DNA from: Lachnospiraceae bacterium UBA4317
Lineage (GTDB): Bacteria > Bacillota_A > Clostridia > Lachnospirales > Lachnospiraceae
Assembly (NCBI GenBank): GCA_002394525.1
Contig: DGUF01000167.1
Coordinates: 1-9,846 of the forward strand
Direction of reading: 5' to 3'
DNA length: 9,846 nt
Within the stretch, counting starts at the first letter, position 1. Each line of letters begins with the position of its first letter. Positions 5,980-9,846 of the stretch are shown here, in pieces. The notes below the pieces were generated by a model. That model was given only the letters and a program-made list of their open reading frames with translations, had not been told where the DNA came from and ran no database searches. Position numbers and translations under genes: made by a program.

Positions 5980-6471
5980 TTACGGGGAGACGATCTCTCT
6001 CTGGTCCTCGTATTTCCTGGCCATGATGGTGCCGTGGTCCTTGTATTTTTTGAGGATGAAATGGGTCGCCGTGCTCATGACCGTGTCCAGGGTGGAGAGC
6101 TTGTTGGTCACGAAACCGGATACCTCCTTTAGGGTCTTTCCCTCCAGGATGACCATGAGGTCATAGCCGCCGGAGATCAGGTAGGTGCAGTCCACCTCGG
6201 GATACTTGTAGATGCGCTCCGCGATATCGTCAAAGCCCTTGCCGCGCTGGGGGGTCACACGAACCTCGATCAGGGCCGTCACGCGCTCAATTCCGGTCTT
6301 TTCCCAGTCGATCATGGTGTGGTAGCCGCAGATAATGCCGGCATCCTGCATCTCCTGCATGGCATTGAGGATCTCCATCTCACCGGTGCCCAGAAGGACC
6401 GCGAGCTCCTTCATGTCGATGCGGCTGTTTTTTTCAATGATTGCCAGTATCTTCTGCTTCAAAGTATCCAT
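5980..6471 (-). CDS. Lrp/AsnC-family transcriptional regulator
   Basis: From ATG 6471 the protein is 163 residues, the usual Lrp length. Residues 1-50 make the winged helix-turn-helix (LKQKILAIIEKNSRIDMKELAVLLG, then a second helix MEILNAMQEMQDAGII), and about 65-150 make the RAM ligand-binding domain, with ALIEVRV, the VDCTYLISGGYDLMVILEG core and a C-terminal helix. Family members bind amino acids and form octamers or hexadecamers that wrap DNA. The frame is open further upstream to 6660, but those residues lack family similarity, and GGAAAG just before 6471 supports the shorter form. The partner enzyme follows directly, suggesting autoregulation and control of the aminotransferase. A candidate promoter with a flanking dyad lies at 6549-6589. 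Confidence 0.94.
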   Translation of the reverse strand: MDTLKQKILAIIEKNSRIDMKELAVLLGTGEMEILNAMQEMQDAGIICGYHTMIDWEKTGIERVTALIEVRVTPQRGKGFDDIAERIYKYPEVDCTYLISGGYDLMVILEGKTLKEVSGFVTNKLSTLDTVMSTATHFILKKYKDHGTIMARKYEDQREIVSP

Positions 6472-6548
6472 CTTTCTTTCCTTTCTTTCAGGCTTCCCAT
6501 TGCCTGAAGTCATGACTCGAAGCCTTCGGTATCCTGATTTATTGATTA

Positions 6549-6575
6549 TTTTGCAAGTGCATTGTACCTGCAAAA
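6549..6575. promoter_or_regulatory. Candidate operator: TTTTGCA-N13-TGCAAAA dyad centred on the lrp -10 box
   Basis: TTTTGCA (6549-6555) and TGCAAAA (6569-6575) are exact reverse complements 13 bp apart, centred at 6562, inside the predicted TACAAT -10 element. The placement suits a repressor of the lrp operon, perhaps Lrp itself. Confidence 0.4.
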
Positions 6576-6589
6576 CAGGTTGCTGAAAA
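6561..6589 (-). promoter_or_regulatory. Candidate promoter of the lrp-aminotransferase operon
   Basis: On the minus strand, TTTTCA (6589-6584) is 17 bp from TACAAT (6566-6561), a 4/6 and 5/6 match to the sigma-A boxes. The predicted start near 6554 gives a leader of about 83 nt. The leader ends in a 7-bp hairpin (6502-6508 with 6487-6493) just before the purine-rich ribosome-binding stretch. Confidence 0.5.
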
Positions 6590-6624
6590 TTTACATGATT
6601 CCATTGACTGCTGAATCTGTTTCC

Positions 6625-6660
6625 GCATTTAAATGCACTTATCTTAAATGAACTTATCAT
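6625..6660. repeat. Palindrome and 15-bp tandem repeat upstream of lrp
   Basis: GCATTTAAATGC at 6625-6636 is a perfect 12-bp palindrome. Two 15-bp direct repeats at 6631-6645 and 6646-6660 match at 13 of 15 positions (AAATGMACTTATCWT). This is the AT-rich 220-bp gap between the AIR-synthase-like gene and lrp; no terminator for the upstream gene is evident in it. Confidence 0.75.
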
Positions 6661-6692
6661 ATGCGGATATCAAAACATATCCCGGGGAGTGT

Positions 6693-7877
6693 TCATAAGC
6701 CTTCCCTACAGAAAGCCGCCAGAGAATCTGTCTGCGGCCGGTCCAGGTGGCGGATCTCGTCCCCGTTGTAAATGATCTTCTTATTATCAGAGAGGAGTCT
6801 CCCGATCCTCACGGAATTGATCCCGGCCTCCAGGAGCCTGCGGACCAGGCCCTCTCCGTCCTCCGCCGCTATCAACAGGCACCCGGCGGACTTCATCAGA
6901 TAGGGATTGATCTCAAAATGATCCGTGATCTCGATCGTCTCCTGCAGGACCGGCATCCTCTGCAGGTCCGCCTCCAGACCGCTTCCGGTCTTTTTCGCCA
7001 GCTCCCAGAGACCCGCCATAAGCCCTCCGTCAGCCGGGCTGACCATGGCCCGGGCTCCATGCTCCCATGCGATCCCGGCAGCCCTCACAACACACAGATC
7101 CTCCCGGAGCTGCTCTGTCCGGTGGAGCAGGGAGTATGGAAAACGATGCAGGAGCTCCTCCATCCTGCCGGCAGTCAGGAGCCAGGTCCCCTCCAGGCCG
7201 ACCCAGCCTGCGGCGACGATATCCGTTTTTTCAGGCTCCGGTCCCGCCTGGTCTTTTCCGGCATTTTCAGAAACCGTATTTTTATATTTTAAAAATTTTT
7301 TATATTTTAAAAAATTTTTATCCTGTAAATCTGCGGCGAGGCCGGTTTCCGGACCGGATTCCTCAGGCCTCCCGCAGGAAGTCCTTTTCCGGCAGGCAAA
7401 GGGCTCTCCCGACGCGCAGCCCGTCACAAGGGGGCGCGTCACGGCGTCCGTCACCTCGACCTGGCCTGCGGCCACCTCCAGATCCAGAGAAAAGGCCGTC
7501 CTGCAGATCTGCCACATCAGGTCCCTGAGCGTCTCCTCCCGCGTCCCGGGAGGCAGCAGGATGACCGGCCGGAAGAGCTTCGCCCGGATCCCGTCCGCCG
7601 CCAGTCCGTTGACAGCCCGGATCACGGCAAGCCCGCCTTCATATCCGGCGCCCAGCGTCACGGCAGCCACTGACGGAAGCGTCCGTCCGGGTCCATGCTT
7701 ATCAGGCATATCATCCGGATCTTCGGGACCCGCCGCGCCGCGGCCCGCGTCTGCGTCAATGCCCGCCTTTCGGGCATCCTTTCTCCACCCGGCCGCCGCC
7801 TGGCCCTCATGCAGGATCACATCCTCCACAGACCTCTTGAGGACATTTTCATCAATGATTCCATACCGTAATTCCAT
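6693..7877 (-). CDS. AIR synthase (PurM/HypE/ThiL)-related protein, with degenerate signature residues
   Basis: From ATG 7877 the protein has 394 residues. The start is chosen for TGAGG (7884-7888) 6 nt upstream and because the conserved N-terminus YGIIDENVLKRSV begins at residue 5; a TTG-started extension to 7916 is unlikely. The N-terminal AIRS-like half has VILLPPGTREETLRDLMWQI at 105-124, and the C-terminal half is clear: AAGWVGLEGTWLL (222-234), GLMAGLWELAKKTGSGLEAD (285-304), LQETIEITDHFEINPY and a KIIYNGDEIRHLDRPQTD end. Relatives bind ATP and activate acyl or amide groups. Positions normally acidic or His in relatives are replaced: the ND motif reads NG (90-91), GGHTE reads AGQVE (137-141), and the HDxxEGG-like loop reads VSPADGG (279-285). 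Two hydrophilic insertions (about 24-68 and 155-216) are present, the second with an AT-rich island. It may be a binding or regulatory pseudoenzyme; function unknown. Confidence 0.85.
   Translation of the reverse strand: MELRYGIIDENVLKRSVEDVILHEGQAAAGWRKDARKAGIDADAGRGAAGPEDPDDMPDKHGPGRTLPSVAAVTLGAGYEGGLAVIRAVNGLAADGIRAKLFRPVILLPPGTREETLRDLMWQICRTAFSLDLEVAAGQVEVTDAVTRPLVTGCASGEPFACRKRTSCGRPEESGPETGLAADLQDKNFLKYKKFLKYKNTVSENAGKDQAGPEPEKTDIVAAGWVGLEGTWLLTAGRMEELLHRFPYSLLHRTEQLREDLCVVRAAGIAWEHGARAMVSPADGGLMAGLWELAKKTGSGLEADLQRMPVLQETIEITDHFEINPYLMKSAGCLLIAAEDGEGLVRRLLEAGINSVRIGRLLSDNKKIIYNGDEIRHLDRPQTDSLAAFCREGL
7277..7321. repeat. 45-bp pure A/T island with an 18-bp tandem period inside the AIR-synthase-like gene
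   Basis: Every base from 7277 to 7321 is A or T, in a gene that is otherwise GC-rich. The pattern T5-6, ATA, T4, A5-6 repeats with an 18-bp period (centres at 7284 and 7302), keeping frame and encoding two copies of a KFLKYK-like hexapeptide (residues about 187-200). It lies inside the second insertion of the protein. Confidence 0.92.
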
Positions 7878-7887
7878 AATAAACCTC

Positions 7888-7940
7888 ATTATATTATTCC
7901 GTATTCCGCTTTGCAAGTTGAATGAAATCTATGCTAATAT
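7888..7940. promoter_or_regulatory. Candidate divergent promoters sharing one palindromic -35 box (TTGCAA)
   Basis: TTGCAA at 7911-7916 is its own reverse complement. To the left, 17 bp away, the minus strand has a perfect TATAAT (7888-7893). To the right, 18 bp away, the plus strand has TAATAT (7935-7940) with an extended TG upstream. The right-hand promoter would start near 7947 and give greA a leader of about 70 nt. The left-hand one would start near 7881, only 4 nt before the AIR-synthase-like ATG and downstream of its Shine-Dalgarno, so its use is doubtful. Confidence 0.55.
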
Positions 7941-7954
7941 ACAAAGGCTGTGGA

Positions 7955-7992
7955 GTTACAGTTCAGGCCCCCTGTGGAACCTGGACTGTGAC
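7955..7992 (+). promoter_or_regulatory. Hairpin in the greA 5' leader
   Basis: GTTACAGTTCAGG (7955-7967) and CCTGGACTGTGAC (7980-7992) pair over 13 positions with two G-U wobbles around a 12-nt loop. The strong ribosome-binding site AGGAGG (8001-8006) begins 9 nt later. No U-run follows, so this is not a terminator. Confidence 0.6.
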
Positions 7993-8016
7993 ACTCAAAA
8001 AGGAGGATATTTTCAC

Positions 8017-8520
8017 ATGTACAACAAACTGACCGAAAAAGATATAGAGGATATGGAAAAAGAGATCGAGCACCGCAAGCTGGTGGTCCGCCCCCGTCTG
8101 CTGGAGGATGTCAAGGAGGCCAGGGCCCACGGAGATCTCAGTGAAAACTTTGAATACTACGCCGCCAAGCGCGAAAAAAACCGCAACGAGAGCCGGATCC
8201 GCTTCCTGGAGCGCATGATCAAAACCGCCAGGGTCATTGAGGACAATTCCGCCGAGGACGAGGTCGGTGTCGGCAAGACGGTCACCATCTATATTCCCGA
8301 GGACGATGAGGAGGAGACCTACACCCTGGTCAGCACCATGCGCCAGGACTCCCTGCATGGCCTGATCAGCGTCGAGTCCCCCCTGGGCAAGTCCCTGCTC
8401 CGCCACCGGGTCGGCGATACCGTCACGATCCGGGTCAGCGACAGCTACAGCTACCAGGCTCTGATCCGCAGCATCACCACTTCCAATACAGCGGACGAGG
8501 CCGAGCTCAGAAGCTTCTGA
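8017..8520 (+). CDS. greA: Transcription elongation factor GreA family
   Basis: The 167-residue protein matches GreA length (about 158). Residues 1-75 form the antiparallel coiled coil that enters the RNA polymerase secondary channel; its tip EARAHGDLSENFEYYAAKRE (34-53) carries D40 and E43, the acidic pair that directs cleavage of backtracked RNA. The C-terminal FKBP-like domain (about 80-155) has GVGKTVTIY and SPLGKSLLRHRVGDTVTI. Phenylalanine replaces the common alanine in SENAEY, a variant of Clostridia-type paralogues. A second GreA elsewhere in the genome is possible, so this may be a paralogue. The frame is open far upstream, antisense to the AIR-synthase-like gene, but AGGAGG 10 nt before ATG 8017 and family similarity fix the start. 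It is divergent from that gene and monocistronic by spacing. Confidence 0.92.
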   Translation: MYNKLTEKDIEDMEKEIEHRKLVVRPRLLEDVKEARAHGDLSENFEYYAAKREKNRNESRIRFLERMIKTARVIEDNSAEDEVGVGKTVTIYIPEDDEEETYTLVSTMRQDSLHGLISVESPLGKSLLRHRVGDTVTIRVSDSYSYQALIRSITTSNTADEAELRSF

Positions 8521-8522
8521 AC

Positions 8523-8559
8523 TTTTTTCAAAAAGCGATTCGATCAATTTCTGAAAAAA
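8523..8559. repeat. A/T inverted repeat downstream of greA, no clear terminator
   Basis: TTTTTTCA (8523-8530) and TGAAAAAA (8552-8559) are complementary over 8 bp with a 21-bp spacer. It is the only dyad after greA. It lacks a GC-rich stem and a trailing T-run, so its role in ending the transcript is uncertain. Confidence 0.4.
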
Positions 8560-8595
8560 AGACAATAATACATGACCAAAATAACTGCTTTTTCC

Positions 8596-8624
8596 TTGAC
8601 TTTCAGACATAGAAAGCCTATAGT
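8596..8624 (+). promoter_or_regulatory. Near-consensus sigma-A promoter of the acyl-CoA synthetase gene
   Basis: TTGACT (8596-8601), 17 bp, TATAGT (8619-8624): 10 of 12 consensus bases with ideal spacing. Transcription should start near 8631, giving a leader of about 200 nt. It is the strongest promoter in the window. Confidence 0.85.
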
Positions 8625-8631
8625 ATAGAAA

Positions 8632-8659
8632 GTCACGCTTCAACGCGTAGATGCGTGAC
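8632..8659 (+). promoter_or_regulatory. 28-bp dyad at the transcription start of the acyl-CoA synthetase gene; operator or leader hairpin
   Basis: GTCACGC (8632-8638) and GCGTGAC (8653-8659) are exact reverse complements, and the centre ACGCGT (8643-8648) is itself a palindrome on the same axis (8645.5). Including the TTCA/AGAT shoulders, 12 of 14 positions are symmetric. It spans about +2 to +29. As DNA it is a textbook place for a repressor; as RNA it is a stable 7-bp stem. Confidence 0.6.
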
Positions 8660-8660
8660 G

Positions 8661-8753
8661 CTTTAACTTGCTAAAGTATGCAGGCAGGGAATCTGCAGGA
8701 CTCCGCATCACAAGAGAATCAGCACAGCTCCGGACAGCCGGACAGAGATTCCC
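8661..8753 (+). ncRNA. Structured 5' leader of the acyl-CoA synthetase mRNA; no known riboswitch recognised
   Basis: After the dyad, CTTTA/TAAAG (8661-8665/8672-8676) makes a small hairpin. GGGAATCT (8687-8694) pairs exactly with AGATTCCC (8746-8753), enclosing 51 nt that hold the stem TCCGG/CCGGA (8729-8733/8738-8742) with an ACAG loop. GGGAATCTG could alternatively pair with CAGATCC (8763-8769), which is followed by TTTTT (8770-8774). No T-box, TPP, glycine, c-di-GMP or SAM consensus was recognised. The fold is inferred by eye. Confidence 0.35.
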
Positions 8754-8782
8754 CCTGACCCACAGATCCTTTTTAACAAAAA

Positions 8783-8814
8783 ATTCTTACGCAAAATCAT
8801 TCTTACAAAAAATC
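8783..8814. repeat. 16-bp tandem repeat just before the acyl-CoA synthetase ribosome-binding site
   Basis: Units 8783-8798 and 8799-8814 both have the form ATTCTTAC, two variable bases, AAAATC; 14 of 16 bases match. The site lies in A-rich DNA ending at the AGGAG Shine-Dalgarno (8823-8827). Confidence 0.75.
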
Positions 8815-8833
8815 ATTTTGAGAGGAGATAACC

Positions 8834-9846
8834 ATGCTCATCACAGACTTTCTGGAAAAAAACGCGAGAGAGTTCCCGGATGATATCGCCCTGGTGGAGC
8901 TGAACCCCGAAGTCAGGATTCCCAGGCTCACGACCTGGAAGGAATATGAACTGATCCAGCCCAGGAATGAGGTTCCCTTCCGCACCGAGATCACCTGGGG
9001 TGTCTTTGACGAAAAGGCAAACCGCGTCGCCAACTTCCTTCTGGCCCGCGGCATCGTCAAGGGAGACAAGGTCGCGATCCTTATGATGAACTGCCTGGAC
9101 TGGCTTCCCATCTATTTCGGCATTCTCAAGGCCGGCGCCATCGCTGTCCCGCTCAACTTCCGCTATTCCGCGGATGAGATCGAATACTGCGTCAACCTGG
9201 CCGAGGCCGATGTCCTGATCTTCGGCCCCGAATTCATCGGACGTGTCGAGGAGATTGCGGACAACATCATCAGCCACAGGCTCCTCCTCTTTATCGGACC
9301 GGACTGCCCCTCCTTCGCGGAAGACCTCATGTCCCAGACCGCGAATTACTCCAGCAAGGCTCCCAATCTCGATATCAGTGAGGATGACTACGGCGCGATC
9401 TACTTCTCCTCAGGGACCACAGGCTTCCCCAAGGCCATCCTGCACACCCATGCAGGCATCACCCATGCGGCGATCCAGGAGCAGAAGCACCACGGCCAGC
9501 AGAAGAACGACACCTTCCTCTGCATCCCGCCCCTCTACCACACAGGCGCCAAGATGCACTGGTTCGGCTCCCTCGTCTCCGGCGGCAAGGCGGTCCTCCT
9601 GCGCGGGACCTCTCCCAGGATCATCCTGGACGCGGTCTCCAAGGAACACTGCACCGTCGTCTGGCTCCTGGTTCCTTGGGCTCAGGACATCCTGGACGCC
9701 ATCGACAACGGGTCCGTCTCCCTGGAGGACTATGAGCTCGACCAGTGGAGGCTCATGCACATCGGCGCTCAGCCGGTCCCGCCTTCCATGATCAAGCACT
9801 GGATGGACTATTTTCCCAACCACAAATACGACACCAACTACGGCCT
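8834..9846 (+). CDS. AMP-forming acyl-CoA synthetase / class I adenylate-forming enzyme, 3' truncated by window edge
   Basis: ATG 8834, preceded by AGGAG with 6-nt spacing, opens a frame without a stop to the window edge (337 complete codons). It activates a carboxylic acid as acyl-AMP and transfers it to CoA. Visible family features are ITWGVFDEKANRVANFLLAR (53-72), ILKAGAIAVPLNFRYSADEI (97-116), the P-loop-like A3 motif YFSSGTTGFPK (190-200), IPPLYHTG (231-238) and HIGAQPVPPSMIKHW (309-323). The window cuts off in the A5 motif (TNYGL), so the lysine-bearing C-terminal lid is not visible. A segment at about 24-52, rich in Pro and charged residues, sits between the usual first strand and ITW, longer than in many relatives. 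Substrate (fatty, aromatic or other acid) cannot be told. A separate promoter and structured leader suggest individual control. Confidence 0.93.
   Translation, partial: MLITDFLEKNAREFPDDIALVELNPEVRIPRLTTWKEYELIQPRNEVPFRTEITWGVFDEKANRVANFLLARGIVKGDKVAILMMNCLDWLPIYFGILKAGAIAVPLNFRYSADEIEYCVNLAEADVLIFGPEFIGRVEEIADNIISHRLLLFIGPDCPSFAEDLMSQTANYSSKAPNLDISEDDYGAIYFSSGTTGFPKAILHTHAGITHAAIQEQKHHGQQKNDTFLCIPPLYHTGAKMHWFGSLVSGGKAVLLRGTSPRIILDAVSKEHCTVVWLLVPWAQDILDAIDNGSVSLEDYELDQWRLMHIGAQPVPPSMIKHWMDYFPNHKYDTNYG

Noticed and set aside
6472..6660. Longer N-terminus for the Lrp regulator
   Set aside because: It would translate the promoter, dyad and hairpin region; standard Lrp length and GGAAAG support ATG 6471.
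6665..6682. Terminator for the AIR-synthase-like gene (GGATAT/ATATCC stem)
   Set aside because: The stem is only 6 bp, AT-rich and not followed by a U-run on the minus strand.
6925..8016. Upstream extension of the greA frame across the AIR-synthase-like gene
   Set aside because: The extension is Ser/Pro/Arg-rich shadow sequence. AGGAGG before ATG 8017 and GreA similarity from that Met place the start there.
8632..8832. T-box or known metabolite riboswitch before the acyl-CoA synthetase
   Set aside because: No T-box sequence (such as TGGNACC) and no conserved core of TPP, SAM, glycine, cobalamin or c-di-GMP riboswitches was found.

Overview
The window looks like chromosomal DNA of a fairly GC-rich member of the Clostridia (Bacillota), most likely Lachnospiraceae-like. 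This is inferred from the gene families (MutS2, an OmpR/HisKA pair with a short linker, an Lrp plus PLP-aminotransferase pair, a GreA with a Clostridia-like tip sequence, an AIR-synthase/HypE-related protein), from strong purine-rich Shine-Dalgarno sites, and from GC-rich codon choice next to AT-rich intergenic DNA. No species is claimed. No RNA genes, insertion sequences, phage genes or CRISPR arrays were seen.

Layout. Positions 1-485 (+) hold the C-terminal end of MutS2 with its Smr domain. Positions 478-666 are a striking non-coding block built of AGC-initial heptamers: two 35-bp copies (5 heptads each) followed by ten GCTAAYA heptads, forming an imperfect giant inverted repeat that runs up to the ribosome-binding site of the next gene. 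Positions 687-2866 (+) encode a two-component system: an OmpR-type response regulator and a membrane sensor histidine kinase, closed by a bidirectional terminator. Positions 2975-7877 are a minus-strand block. In transcription order it is a degenerate-looking AIR-synthase/HypE-related protein (7877-6693), an Lrp/AsnC regulator (6471-5980) with its own candidate promoter, a class I/II aminotransferase (5899-4709), a strong terminator hairpin, TrmL tRNA 2'-O-methyltransferase (4642 or 4630 to 4013) and an AEC-family transporter (3907-2975). From about 7888 the direction switches: greA (8017-8520, +) is divergent from the AIR-synthase-like gene, apparently sharing one palindromic -35 box. The window ends inside an acyl-CoA synthetase gene (8834 onward, +) preceded by a near-consensus promoter, a 28-bp dyad at the predicted start of transcription and a structured leader of about 200 nt.

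How the genes relate. The RR and HK form one signalling unit. Lrp and the aminotransferase are probably an amino-acid-responsive regulator and its target, co-transcribed. TrmL and the AEC carrier follow in the same direction but are separated from the aminotransferase by a terminator. The acyl-CoA synthetase has its own promoter and is probably regulated separately. The unusual content lies mainly in the non-coding DNA: the heptad block, several possible RNA switches or operators, and the AT island inside the AIR-synthase-like gene. No complete novel multi-gene system was recognised.
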